Shown in pieces: positions 35,828 to 44,616 of a DNA stretch of 64,000 nt (position 1 is its first letter; every line of letters starts with the position of its first letter). Origin of the DNA: Lactobacillus sp. ESL0791. GTDB lineage: Bacteria; Bacillota; Bacilli; Lactobacillales; Lactobacillaceae. A program made the position numbers and the translations under genes. Location of the stretch: assembly GCF_029433255.1 (NCBI RefSeq), contig NZ_JAQTHU010000001.1, positions 2,294,001 to 2,358,000 of the forward strand, in the 5' to 3' direction. A model generated the notes under the pieces. The model was not told where the DNA came from, searched no databases, and saw only the letters and a program-made list of their open reading frames with translations.

Positions 35828-36094
35828 ATGGCAGATATTGTAACCCCAACTAAAGCACGAACAAATTTATATAGTTTAATCAATAAAACTAACCGTGATG
35901 CCAAGCCTGTAATTATTGCAGGAGCAACCGACGAAAAAAGTGCCGTTTTAATTAGTAAACGTGAATATGACGAATTACAAGAAACTTTAGCATTAATTAG
36001 CAATGGTCAACTACAAGATGCGATCAAACGCGATAATGAAAAAGCTGAAGCCATTGACTTAGAGACAATGATTGCAGAAATTGACGCCAAATGA
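35828..36094 (+). CDS. YefM/Phd-type antitoxin
   Basis: This 88-residue protein starts MADIVTPTKARTNLYSLIN, the typical Phd/YefM N-terminal DNA-binding fold, followed by ISKREYDELQETLALIS, the classic YefM helix that leads to the toxin-binding tail. It should bind its own promoter and neutralise the partner RNase. It overlaps the toxin start by four bases (ATGA). The ribosome site is a perfect AGGAGG. Confidence 0.88.
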   Translation: MADIVTPTKARTNLYSLINKTNRDAKPVIIAGATDEKSAVLISKREYDELQETLALISNGQLQDAIKRDNEKAEAIDLETMIAEIDAK

Positions 36095-36354
36095 CTAAGT
36101 GGCAAATTAAAATTAAACCATCTGCTAAGAACGATCTAAAGAAACTCATGCAGAGTAATTTACGTAACCGATTTAAGGAAATAGTAGAAACTATCGAGCA
36201 GAATCCTTATAATCCCATTCAATCGTTTGAAAAGCTTGAACCATCTGGTAAAAATTATTATTCAAGACGTTTAAACAGTCAACACAGAATAATTTATAAG
36301 ATAAATAAACAGAATAAATTGTACAGCCATTTTATCCTGCTGGTCACATTATGA
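36091..36354 (+). pseudogene. YoeB-type toxin with a C-terminal frameshift
   Basis: The first 78 residues match YoeB ribosome-dependent mRNA interferases (LKKLMQSN, NPYNPIQSFEKLEP, and YYSRRLNSQHRIIYKI). The expected ending with the catalytic His-Tyr is not in frame: the frame ends FILLVTL. One base further, the codons read ILSCWSHYE and stop, the normal YoeB tail. One extra base near 36327 (GCC for GC) explains it. The toxin should therefore be inactive, leaving a functional antitoxin beside a dead toxin. Confidence 0.85.
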
Positions 36355-36424
36355 ATAAAAGCAAGCTAGCTAAACGGTTAGTTTGCTTTTTTAACTGCAA
36401 ACTTTTCTCCTAAATAACTTGCAA

Positions 36425-36450
36425 ATATTTTACTTCTTAAAAAATTCTGC
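36425..36450. repeat. 26-bp direct repeat, left copy
   Basis: It is identical to 40726-40751, which encodes the C-terminal AEFFKK and stop of an ABC exporter. Read on the minus strand, this copy also gives NAEFFKK and a stop, the stump of a lost coding end. The two copies bracket the LanFEG/two-component cluster. Confidence 0.8.
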
Positions 36451-36499
36451 GTTTACCTGAGTGCCATCGCTATTCCCTTTATTCTTTATAATTCAGTGC

Positions 36500-37252
36500 C
36501 TACGCATCATAGTGCTGGTATTTAATGACTGCTACAAATAAGATAGCTATAACCCAAATAATTAAAGATAAGCTTCCTAAAGCTGGCGTTAATATCATAT
36601 TGCCGCTATGGTGCGAACCCCACATCGCTAGCCCTGCAGCATCGGGTAAATATTTAGCCAGTTCAATATATTTTCTTAGAATTGGCCCAAAAATGAAATA
36701 ATATGTCAGTATCCCAACTAAAGACGAGGTAGTACGCCGGACAAGAATACTGATACCTGCAGTAAGTAAGGCTGTCAAAGTAAGATAGGCGGTTACCGTC
36801 AATAACTTTTTAATTATCGCCCAAGATGATGCCTTTATCACGGCACTGCTATAAAAAAGTTTAACAATTAAGACCCCCATCCCCGGAATAATAAAGGCAA
36901 ACGGAATCAGCAGCAATAGAAGCGCTAAAAGCTTGGCAAATAGTTGTATCCTTCTCCAAGGCATGGCAGCTAATGTCGCCCGGATTTGACCACTATTATA
37001 CTCTGAACAAATAGCTAGAATCCCCAAAATCATAAAACCAGCTTGAATATAACTGACTGGAGACAGCCCAACATCAAGTATATTTAACGTTATCACCTTT
37101 TCTCGTGCAGCATTATTGGCAAAAGCTAAAGTTAAAACAATATTTGCTGCCAGTGTACTGCAAATTGTCCACCAGACTAAAGACAATGTCCATAATTTCC
37201 GCCATTCAGCAGCAAGGGCACGCAAGAATCTACTCTTTTGCAAAATTGTCAC
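36500..37252 (-). CDS. ABC permease, lantibiotic-immunity type (second subunit)
   Basis: This protein of about 250 residues has six predicted helices and the layout of LanE/LanG or BcrB-type permeases. GTG 37252 follows AGAAGGGA and overlaps the end of the previous permease gene; an upstream in-frame extension to 37306 has no ribosome site. The opening SRFLRALAAEWRKLWTLSL is typical, with EYNSGQIRATLAAMPWRR as the cytoplasmic loop facing the ATPase. Such transporters expel lantibiotics or bacitracin-like peptides from the membrane. It is paralogous to the next gene upstream. Confidence 0.82.
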   Translation of the reverse strand: MTILQKSRFLRALAAEWRKLWTLSLVWWTICSTLAANIVLTLAFANNAAREKVITLNILDVGLSPVSYIQAGFMILGILAICSEYNSGQIRATLAAMPWRRIQLFAKLLALLLLLIPFAFIIPGMGVLIVKLFYSSAVIKASSWAIIKKLLTVTAYLTLTALLTAGISILVRRTTSSLVGILTYYFIFGPILRKYIELAKYLPDAAGLAMWGSHHSGNMILTPALGSLSLIIWVIAILFVAVIKYQHYDA

Positions 37253-38010
37253 ACATCCCTTCTGCAAAACACAATAGCAGCCAGCAGAAATAGCCCAGTA
37301 ATCCAAGCTGTCATAATAGTTCCTGCCAAAAGCGGCGAAAAGCTAACACCAGTGCCGCTAACTTTGGTAAACATCCTAAGCCCCGCCATATCCGGTAAAT
37401 AATTAGCCAATATAGTAGTTTTTGCTAATAAATAAGAAACAGTCACAACTGAACTATTGAGAATCAAAAATGTCAATGGAATTATACCGTTACGCGTGAA
37501 AACAGTAATTGCTAAAGCCAACAATGCAGTTAATACCCAATAATAAATAACTCCTAAAAATTTACCAATTTCTTTAAATTTAATTGCAGGAGCATACGAA
37601 CCAAGAACTAACTTAATTGTCAAAAAAGTAATAACACTCGCAATAATTGCTAAAAATGCACTTACAAGTGTAGTAACCACACACTTAGAAAGTAATAACC
37701 GTAGACGTGCAGGCACACTCAATAAACTAGTTGTAATCTGCCTACTGTTCCCAGACTCTGCATTTTCAGTAAAATATTCGCTGCTAATCATAATAACGCC
37801 CAAAATAATTATACCCGCAACCCCAAATGCTAATTCTTGAAAGCCAAGCCCTGGATCAATCTTCGTTAATATGCCTTTTCTTAAATCAGAAAGTGCGTAG
37901 TACGAATTAATCGCAGTAATTACTGGTGCGATTAGAATACTTACAAGAAAAGCCAGCCAGGCTGACGGAAGAGAAAAAAGTTTACAAAACTCTGAATTAA
38001 TGTCGTTCAT
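37249..38010 (-). CDS. ABC permease, lantibiotic-immunity type (first subunit)
   Basis: This 253-residue protein has six predicted helices, with NDINSEFCKLFSLPSAW at the start and SEYFTENAESGNSRQITTS as the ATPase-facing loop. Its start overlaps the ATPase stop (TAATG). It shares motifs with the next permease (YLPDMAGLRMF against YLPDAAGLAMW), so the two probably form a heterodimer. With the ATPase it makes a LanFEG-like immunity transporter. Confidence 0.82.
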   Translation of the reverse strand: MNDINSEFCKLFSLPSAWLAFLVSILIAPVITAINSYYALSDLRKGILTKIDPGLGFQELAFGVAGIIILGVIMISSEYFTENAESGNSRQITTSLLSVPARLRLLLSKCVVTTLVSAFLAIIASVITFLTIKLVLGSYAPAIKFKEIGKFLGVIYYWVLTALLALAITVFTRNGIIPLTFLILNSSVVTVSYLLAKTTILANYLPDMAGLRMFTKVSGTGVSFSPLLAGTIMTAWITGLFLLAAIVFCRRDV

Positions 38011-38720
38011 TACTGCTTCCCTCCATCATGTTTAATAAGCGTAAAAAATGCATCTTCTAAACAAGAATGAGCACCGATTACTTCTCTTAATGTTCCGTTA
38101 GCAATAATTTGGCCATGATTAATAATAATCACGTCATCTACTGTTTCCGCTGTCTCACCCATCAAATGACTAGACAACAATACTGTTTTCCCGGATTGAG
38201 CACGTTTATGTAAAAAATTTCGCAGCCACCGGATGCCTTCTGGATCCAAACCATTCGTTGGTTCATCCAAAATAAGAATATCTGGATCCCCAAGTAGTGC
38301 TGCTCCAAGAGCTAACCTACGCGACATCCCAAGAGAATACTGTTTAACACGCTTGCTAGCAGCCTGAGTTAACCCAACAATTTCCAATACTTCGTCTACC
38401 CTGCTGGTAGAAATCCCTGCAGCCTGAGCAATCCATTTTAAATGATTTCTCCCAGTACGTGCGGGATGCGCACCGGAACCATCTAATACAGCTCCTACCG
38501 TATAAAGCGGGTTTTTAAGTTTGATATATGGAATGCCATTAATTAATGCATTTCCCGAAGTTGCTTGATCCAATCCTAGTAAAATCCTGATAGTGGAACT
38601 TTTACCTGCACCATTAGGACCTAAAAATCCTGTAACCCTACCACTTTTTACCTGAAAACTTAGATTCTGTAAGATTGTTGCAGAGCCCCGTTTTTTAGTT
38701 AGATTATTGACTGAAATCAT
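38010..38720 (-). CDS. ABC ATPase, LanF/BcrA type
   Basis: This 236-residue ATPase starts at ATG 38720 and has Walker A GPNGAGKSS, signature YSLGMSRR, Walker B ILILDEPTNGLD and the H-loop LLSSHL. The overall look (LDGSGAHPARTGRNHL) is that of the LanF/BcrA group, which powers removal of membrane-active peptides. It leads the ABC operon and lies just downstream of a histidine kinase gene on the same strand, with a spacer of 77 bases that can hold its own promoter. Confidence 0.88.
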   Translation of the reverse strand: MISVNNLTKKRGSATILQNLSFQVKSGRVTGFLGPNGAGKSSTIRILLGLDQATSGNALINGIPYIKLKNPLYTVGAVLDGSGAHPARTGRNHLKWIAQAAGISTSRVDEVLEIVGLTQAASKRVKQYSLGMSRRLALGAALLGDPDILILDEPTNGLDPEGIRWLRNFLHKRAQSGKTVLLSSHLMGETAETVDDVIIINHGQIIANGTLREVIGAHSCLEDAFFTLIKHDGGKQ

Positions 38721-38797
38721 CGATAACACACCTTTCTTTTATTTATGTGCCTATCTTAGTATTTTCAGTCAAAACTAAAATTAGTTTCTGGTTAAAT

Positions 38798-39805
38798 TCA
38801 GTCTAATTTTTTAGAAATTTGCACACTTGTTCCATGCTTAGATGAAACAAAATTAATTTCCAATGACATCTGCTCCAGCATATAACGCGAAACGGTTAAC
38901 CCAATTCCTAAACCTTGATTAGCAGAAAGATGCCCCATCCCTGGACCATGATCCTTAATAGTTAACTGCTCTGTTTTAAAATCTAAGAAGATGGCAAGAT
39001 ATTTCCCTGCGCTAGCGTGCCGTAAAACATTTTGAAAAATATTATTCAGCACTCTATTGAACCACTGTGGATCCACTTCCCACGTAAAAGAATGATTTTC
39101 CGGTAAACAAACATCTATCCGAAAATCCTTTTGCTCAAAGGTCGGATACCAAGAGGCAACTGCTACTCTAACTAATCTCACGATATTGACTACTTGCGGA
39201 TGATACGGGTATTTTCCTGCCTGTAATAGTGAGTAATCTAGCAAATTATTGACTAGTTCTCCTATATACGAAATAGTTTGATTAAGCGAGGTAAGTGTTA
39301 ACTTGCCTTTCTCACTGAGGTTCTCGCGCTCAAGCTGTGCCGTTTGCCCCCGTAAAACCGTTAAAGGTGTCCGAATATCATGCGAAATATCTGCAATCAA
39401 TTTTTGTCTTAGTTTCTCTTCTTCTTTCTCTTTTTGATAACTTTCTTTCAATTGCTGCGACATTTGATTAAATGCAAACTCTAATTGGGCAATTTCATCT
39501 ATTTTGCCTTTTTTAATAGAAATTTTTTGCGGAATAGTAGAATTTTTCGTGGCGACTTCCATTGCCTTTTGCAAAGGAAGTAAGCGTTTATGCAAACGAT
39601 AAAAAAAGAGCCCAGAAATCATTACAAAAAGAATCACCACACAAAATAGGAGCAATAAAACGGCTTGATAACGGGTTGCTGAATAAGCAGTTTGCGTTTT
39701 TTCAACCGGATAAATTCCGACCAACATTAGGAACAGTCCCAGTAGCAAAAAAATCAATATTAAAAAATGAAAGTACAAATAACGCCGTAAAGATCGTTTT
39801 TTCAT
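38798..39805 (-). CDS. Sensor histidine kinase
   Basis: This is a 335-residue kinase with two membrane helices (about 10-32 and 45-67) and a very short extracellular loop, then a HAMP-like linker, the phosphoacceptor box DISHDIRTPLT and an ATPase domain with NIFQNVLRHA and DHGPGMG. A tiny external loop is typical of intramembrane-sensing kinases that respond to peptide antibiotics together with a transporter. Its start overlaps the regulator stop by four bases. It probably controls the adjacent immunity transporter. Confidence 0.88.
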   Translation of the reverse strand: MKKRSLRRYLYFHFLILIFLLLGLFLMLVGIYPVEKTQTAYSATRYQAVLLLLFCVVILFVMISGLFFYRLHKRLLPLQKAMEVATKNSTIPQKISIKKGKIDEIAQLEFAFNQMSQQLKESYQKEKEEEKLRQKLIADISHDIRTPLTVLRGQTAQLERENLSEKGKLTLTSLNQTISYIGELVNNLLDYSLLQAGKYPYHPQVVNIVRLVRVAVASWYPTFEQKDFRIDVCLPENHSFTWEVDPQWFNRVLNNIFQNVLRHASAGKYLAIFLDFKTEQLTIKDHGPGMGHLSANQGLGIGLTVSRYMLEQMSLEINFVSSKHGTSVQISKKLD

Positions 39806-40491
39806 TGTTTCACCCGATACCCAATACCACGAATTGTCTGAATCACCGTCGGTTTATCTGGATCTTGTTCCAATTTTATCCGCAAATGACGCAAATGAAC
39901 TGACAATGTTTTATCACCATCAATATAGGGTTCCTCCCATACATCTTCAAAAATCTGCTCTTTGGTCATTATTTGATTTGCATGTTTCACCAAATATGCC
40001 AAAATCTGGTATTCTTTGCCCGTCAGCACAATTTCTTGCTTAGTTTCTTCATTCATGACAGTATGGGCAGAAAAATCTATTATAAGATGGTTACCAAACT
40101 TAATTTTGTTAGTTTCTATAAAATTATTGCGGCGTAACAGGACTTCTATTCTTGCTGCCAATTCTTCTGGGGCAAATGGTTTAGTCAAATAATCATCCGC
40201 AAATTTTAATCCGGTAACTTTATCTTCAAGTGCTGTTCGTGCAGACAACAAAAGAATTGGTACCTGTGGCCGCAATTTTTTAAATCTTTTTCCAAGAGTA
40301 AAACCATCAAGACCAGGCAGCATAATATCTAGTACAACAATATCAGCCAAATCAAAATATTTTTGCGCATCTTGACCCGATAAAAGCCAATAAACTTGAT
40401 AGCCGCGCTGGGTTAATTCATCCTTGACCCACTTACCAATGTCCTCATTATCTTCAATATATAAAATTACGCAGCTTTTTATGTAAGTCAT
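39802..40491 (-). CDS. OmpR-family response regulator
   Basis: This is a 229-residue regulator with a receiver domain (phosphoacceptor Asp in VLDIMLPGLDG, Lys in YLTKPF) and a winged-helix DNA-binding domain (LSVHLRHLRIKLEQDP, IRGIGYRV). A GAGG site precedes ATG 40491. It forms an operon with the overlapping kinase gene and is the likely activator of the LanFEG-like operon downstream. Confidence 0.92.
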   Translation of the reverse strand: MTYIKSCVILYIEDNEDIGKWVKDELTQRGYQVYWLLSGQDAQKYFDLADIVVLDIMLPGLDGFTLGKRFKKLRPQVPILLLSARTALEDKVTGLKFADDYLTKPFAPEELAARIEVLLRRNNFIETNKIKFGNHLIIDFSAHTVMNEETKQEIVLTGKEYQILAYLVKHANQIMTKEQIFEDVWEEPYIDGDKTLSVHLRHLRIKLEQDPDKPTVIQTIRGIGYRVKQ

Positions 40492-40725
40492 TAACTAAAC
40501 CTCATTTCTTGCAGCTGAACAATTAAATTATGATAATTATAGGTTAGGTAAGAAGTATTAGCAATTTAGCAAAAATTGGGATTGGTGGCTGATCTAACAG
40601 CATAAATAACATTATAACTAACAAAATTAGACTAAATTTAACCAGCAATTATGGTTGGCTTAGTATTTTAGAAAAATTTATGCATAATTCAATGTATTTA
40701 CTAATGAATACTATAGTTATCACAG

Positions 40726-40751
40726 ATATTTTACTTCTTAAAAAATTCTGC
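40726..40751. repeat. 26-bp direct repeat, right copy
   Basis: This copy includes the stop and last codons of the ABC exporter gene at 40731-42551. The identical left copy is at 36425-36450. Confidence 0.8.
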
Positions 40752-42551
40752 CTGTGCTTTGTACAGATTAGAGTAAATTCCCGGTTTTTTCATTAGCTGC
40801 GCGTGCGTCCCCTGCTGAACCAACTGCCCCTTATCCAGCACATAAATATAGTCGCTTGCTCGCGTCGAACTCATGCGGTGCGAAATAAAGAGCGCCGTCT
40901 GTTTATGCGTTAAGTCAGCAAACTGATCAAACACTTCGGCTTCAGCCAAGGGATCAAGTGCTGCGGTTGGCTCATCTAAAACATAAAATTTGCTGTCACG
41001 ATAAACCGCTCTAGCAATGGCCAGCTTTTGCTGCTCGCCACCGGAAAAATTGACTCCTTGCTCACTCAAGACATTTGACACCGGTGTCTCTATTCCTAGC
41101 TCTAACCCGGCAACTTTTTTATCTAAGCCTACCTCTGTTAGTGCATTCTGCACCTTGGCAGAAATAATTTTTCGATCAGCTGCCACATTTTTAGCCAGTG
41201 ATTCTGCTGTTAAGAAAAAGTGTTGTGAAACCACCGCAAAAAAGTCCTGGTAATTTTTTAAATCTAAGTCGGCAATGTCCTGACCATTAAATAAAATTTT
41301 CCCAGCTGTCGGCCTGACTAGTCGCAATAGTAGCTTTACCAAAGTTGTTTTACCGCTGCCATTTTGCCCCACCAAAGCCGTCTTAACACCACTCTTCAAA
41401 GTTAAACTTACATCCTGCAGCGCATAAGTTTCCTGTCCTGGATAACGATAAGAAACGTGAACAAACTCAACCGTAAAATCTGTCGTTTTTAATAGTTTCG
41501 GCTTATCCGCAGATTTTTCCTCACCCATTTGCATAAATTCACTAAATTGTTCCATTGTTTTAAATGAACCCGCACGTTTGCCCCATGAACTGAACAAATT
41601 ACCTAAACTAGTAATCAACAACTCAAGCGTACCAACCGCTGAAATCAGATTACCGATGCTAAGCCCGCCTTGAACAATGAACAAACCGATAACAACATAC
41701 AGCAAACCAATTGCTAGGCTCGTTGCCAAATCAGACACAACATAAACACCCAATGCTTTACTCTGAATTTTTTCATCTCGATCAGTGCCATTGATTATTT
41801 GCTTTTTGGCGTGCTGCAAATAAGTATTCTCAGGGTCAAACAAGCGCAGCAGCTTGTTAACACTGATTTCGGTAAAAGCATACTCCAAATAATAGGACAA
41901 CAGCCGGTTAAATTTAATATTTACTGCGAAAAACTGCTGAAAAATTTTCCCAGACCAATTTCCAACTTTCTCCGAAAGATAGAGCGGCAAGATAACTGCC
42001 ATTAATAAAAAGACAAGGAAAATTGGGCCTTGACCGTTAACTGCCGCTTGTTGCCAGCCTTTAACTAAAATATAGCAGACAATCGTACCAGAAGTCAGCA
42101 GTGTCACCACAAAACTGGCAAAATCATTAACAACATTGGCAATAAACTGTTGAAAGCCACCGGTAAATTGCATCCCCTCACTGATATCGCTATACAACTG
42201 GCGGAATTTAGGCGACATAAAAGTTTCATAATCAACTTGAACAAGATGCCGCGAAATCTGAGCTTGGGCCCGCTGATTGAGCAGGCGGCTGTGCCGATCT
42301 GCCAGCTCGCTAAAATAATTATCCGCGATATTCAATATAAATTTAATAGTTAAAAATAACAAACCCACTTTTAACGCTAAACTCCAATTCTGCTTGGTTA
42401 CTAAAATATTTACTTCAAGTCCCAAAAATAAAACGTTTAAGATGTCAATTAAGCTGTTAATTACCGCCCGGATAACCTGAACGGCCAGCACATGGGGATA
42501 CAATTTATTGGTTTCATGCAAAAGTAACTTTACTTCTTGTTTATCTTTCAT
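40731..42551 (-). CDS. ABC exporter half, second gene of pair
   Basis: This 606-residue protein starts at ATG 42551 behind GGGAGG and overlaps the previous gene by 11 bases. The membrane domain (about 20-330) is followed by Walker A GQNGSGKTT, signature FSGGEQQKLAIARA and Walker B FYVLDEPTAALDPLAE. With the preceding gene it forms a typical heterodimeric exporter of the kind used for drugs, peptides or lipids. Its last codons are inside a 26-bp direct repeat shared with 36425-36450. Confidence 0.87.
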   Translation of the reverse strand: MKDKQEVKLLLHETNKLYPHVLAVQVIRAVINSLIDILNVLFLGLEVNILVTKQNWSLALKVGLLFLTIKFILNIADNYFSELADRHSRLLNQRAQAQISRHLVQVDYETFMSPKFRQLYSDISEGMQFTGGFQQFIANVVNDFASFVVTLLTSGTIVCYILVKGWQQAAVNGQGPIFLVFLLMAVILPLYLSEKVGNWSGKIFQQFFAVNIKFNRLLSYYLEYAFTEISVNKLLRLFDPENTYLQHAKKQIINGTDRDEKIQSKALGVYVVSDLATSLAIGLLYVVIGLFIVQGGLSIGNLISAVGTLELLITSLGNLFSSWGKRAGSFKTMEQFSEFMQMGEEKSADKPKLLKTTDFTVEFVHVSYRYPGQETYALQDVSLTLKSGVKTALVGQNGSGKTTLVKLLLRLVRPTAGKILFNGQDIADLDLKNYQDFFAVVSQHFFLTAESLAKNVAADRKIISAKVQNALTEVGLDKKVAGLELGIETPVSNVLSEQGVNFSGGEQQKLAIARAVYRDSKFYVLDEPTAALDPLAEAEVFDQFADLTHKQTALFISHRMSSTRASDYIYVLDKGQLVQQGTHAQLMKKPGIYSNLYKAQAEFFKK

Positions 42552-44337
42552 GCTGTTCCTCCCGATAATATTTAGCTTGGCTATCATAGAGATTGCGATA
42601 AGCTTGATTTGTGCGCAGCAGTTCTTCATGACTTCCTAAGCCAATAATCTGCCCAGCTTTCATGAAGCAAACTTGGTCACTGGTTGCCGTGGACGCCAAA
42701 CGATGTGAAATAAAGATTGTCGTTTTGCCCTTAGTCAAACTAGCAATCTGTTGGTACAAATCTTTTTCAGCAAGTGCATCAAGTGCCGCTGTTGGTTCAT
42801 CTAAAATCATAATCGGTGCGTTTTTATAAAGTGCCCGTGTCAGCATGAGCTTTTCTAATTCACCACCAGAAAAGTTTTGCCCATCATCACTGACATAATG
42901 GGTTAATTGCGTCTTAAGACCCGCCTTTAAGTGGGCAACTTTTTCAGCAAATTTGGTTTGAACAAGTAATTGCTCTACTTTGGTGGCAGAAGCAGCTCTA
43001 TTAACCGTAATATTATGCAAAACATCCGTTGCCAGCACTGTGTTTTCTTGAAACATTGCCGAAAAAAAACTTAGGCGCTGCTTATTACTCAGCTCGCTTA
43101 AGGGGCAATTGCCAACATAAATTTCACCACTAAGGGGCTGCAGATAGCCCATTAAAAGTAAAGTCAGCGTTGTTTTCCCTGCGCCATTTAGGCCAACCAG
43201 TGCCAACTGCTGGCCCTGTTTAATCTCCAGCGTAAAATCTTTAATAATTAACTTATCCGGCTGGTAACCAAAATTAACATGATCAAACTTGATATTAAAT
43301 TTGGTTGGTAATGCCCGCATCTGTTCATTTTGCTTCGTTATTGTTTGCTCAACCTTGGAAAAATATTTACGCCCAGAATTAATGTCACTGTTTGCCGCCG
43401 TTAAATCCATAAAGTTTTGGCAATTATTACGCAGCAGCAGTTCTACACTGCTCAGCAAGCCAAAATAAAAGGTAAATTCGGTAATGTTTAAGCGACCATT
43501 TTTCAAGGCAAGCAACAAACAACAAAAACTCACTGCGAACCGTAAAAAACTAATAACCTGAATTAAATTTTGATAATTAACTTTCACTTGGGAAATCTGC
43601 TGTTCACTACTTTCAACTTGTGCCTGAATCGCCTCTATTTTGGCAGTAATTCCTGGCGCCAAGTTATACAGCCGGATGTCGGCACTCGCGTTTTCCGCAA
43701 AGCAGATCTTGTTGTAATATTCCCTTGCATATTGTTGTTCGTCAATCTTCTTCCTAAAATGGCGTCTTTTGACTGCTAATTGCTGCAGAAGATAATCAGT
43801 GAGAAGCATGCTAAGCCAAATTAAGCAAAATACTAGCCAGCTAATCTTAATCGTTAAAAGCGAAATAACGATTAATGTCACTAATGTTGCTGTAAAGTTC
43901 GCTAATGAAGAAATAAAATTACTTACTCCTGTATTTTCATCGGAAAAAGCATACTGCGTTGCCGCAAAACGTTCATCTTGTTTCACGTGTGACAAACTGT
44001 CGGCAAATGGCTGCTGCAAATAAAGCTCATCGTCTTTTAGGCTCAGATGCCAGCGCAGTTTAGTATTTTCCCAAAACATTTTTCGGTTATACCAGTTGCT
44101 GAACCACGATAAGAAGCCACTGAGCAGGCTGACTAAAACCAATAAAGGCAGCGTTATTTTATATCTGCTCTTATCTGTAAAAGCCCAAACCACGAATGCC
44201 GGCAAGGTTGCTGTCAGCAAGGTATTGACCACTTTAATCACAGTAACAGCAACCGGCCAGGAACAAAGCCATTTCTTTTCTTTTCCCATGTAGCTTATTA
44301 GCCACCGCAAATTACTAATAATGCTGTATTTTCCCAT
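42541..44337 (-). CDS. ABC exporter half, first gene of pair
   Basis: This 598-residue protein has a perfect AAAGGAGGT site. The membrane domain (about 20-330) is followed by Walker A GLNGAGKTT, signature FSGGELEKLMLTRA and Walker B IMILDEPTAALDALAE. A strong terminator ends about 20 bases before the start codon, so transcription must pass through it. Further upstream lie a hairpin and a short leader ORF. The arrangement recalls the leader-controlled heterodimeric drug exporter BmrCD of Bacillus subtilis. Cargo is unknown. Confidence 0.87.
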   Translation of the reverse strand: MGKYSIISNLRWLISYMGKEKKWLCSWPVAVTVIKVVNTLLTATLPAFVVWAFTDKSRYKITLPLLVLVSLLSGFLSWFSNWYNRKMFWENTKLRWHLSLKDDELYLQQPFADSLSHVKQDERFAATQYAFSDENTGVSNFISSLANFTATLVTLIVISLLTIKISWLVFCLIWLSMLLTDYLLQQLAVKRRHFRKKIDEQQYAREYYNKICFAENASADIRLYNLAPGITAKIEAIQAQVESSEQQISQVKVNYQNLIQVISFLRFAVSFCCLLLALKNGRLNITEFTFYFGLLSSVELLLRNNCQNFMDLTAANSDINSGRKYFSKVEQTITKQNEQMRALPTKFNIKFDHVNFGYQPDKLIIKDFTLEIKQGQQLALVGLNGAGKTTLTLLLMGYLQPLSGEIYVGNCPLSELSNKQRLSFFSAMFQENTVLATDVLHNITVNRAASATKVEQLLVQTKFAEKVAHLKAGLKTQLTHYVSDDGQNFSGGELEKLMLTRALYKNAPIMILDEPTAALDALAEKDLYQQIASLTKGKTTIFISHRLASTATSDQVCFMKAGQIIGLGSHEELLRTNQAYRNLYDSQAKYYREEQHER

Positions 44338-44363
44338 CCTTGACCTCCTTTAAAGCACAAAAA

Positions 44364-44395
44364 AAGAAGAGAATTCCGCATAGAATTCTCTTCTT
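44364..44395 (-). terminator. Strong terminator in the ABC leader (probable attenuator)
   Basis: A perfect 13-bp stem (44364-44376 with 44383-44395, loop of six) is followed on the minus strand by TTTTTTTG and then directly by the ribosome site of the exporter gene. Confidence 0.8.
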
Positions 44396-44454
44396 CAATA
44401 AATTTTTGCTTTTAGTTATTCGTTATTGATCGTCAAACGACAAGACGAAGTCAT

Positions 44455-44529
44455 TTAGACTAACGTCGCCATTTTGGGAGTTTCTATTCGTAAAGTTTTA
44501 ATATTCAAATTTAGAAATACTTTACGCAC
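44455..44529 (-). CDS. Short leader ORF ahead of the ABC exporter genes
   Basis: GTG 44529 follows AAAAGGAG at six bases and opens a 24-codon frame starting MRKVFLNLNIKTLRIETPK. The ribosome site and start lie in the arm of a large hairpin (44477-44540). If one A were restored in the A-run opposite 44472-44475, the frame would continue to 44423 as a 35-residue peptide ending GDVSLNDFVLSFDDQ. It may be a regulatory leader peptide or a decayed small peptide gene. I recognise no family. Confidence 0.4.
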   Translation of the reverse strand: MRKVFLNLNIKTLRIETPKMATLV

Positions 44530-44540
44530 GATGAAACTCC
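44477..44540 (-). promoter_or_regulatory. Leader hairpin enclosing a ribosome site
   Basis: GGAGTTTC pairs with GAAACTCC (44477-44484 with 44533-44540) and CGTAAAGT pairs with ACTTTACG (44489-44496 with 44519-44526). Both stems are perfect 8-bp. On the minus-strand RNA the outer arm contains the GGAG of the leader ORF, so folding would block its translation. A smaller hairpin (TCGTC with GACGA, about 44431-44449) follows. Confidence 0.6.
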
Positions 44541-44616
44541 TTTTCGACTAATAATTACTTATTTACGAAATTAACTTTAACACCTTTTTTGTTTTTTGCA
44601 AGAATATTTTTGAAAA

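Noticed and set aside
44477..44540. Leader inverted repeat as the ends of a miniature mobile element
   Set aside because: The arms enclose a ribosome site and short ORF, there is no target-site duplication visible, and no second copy was seen in the window.
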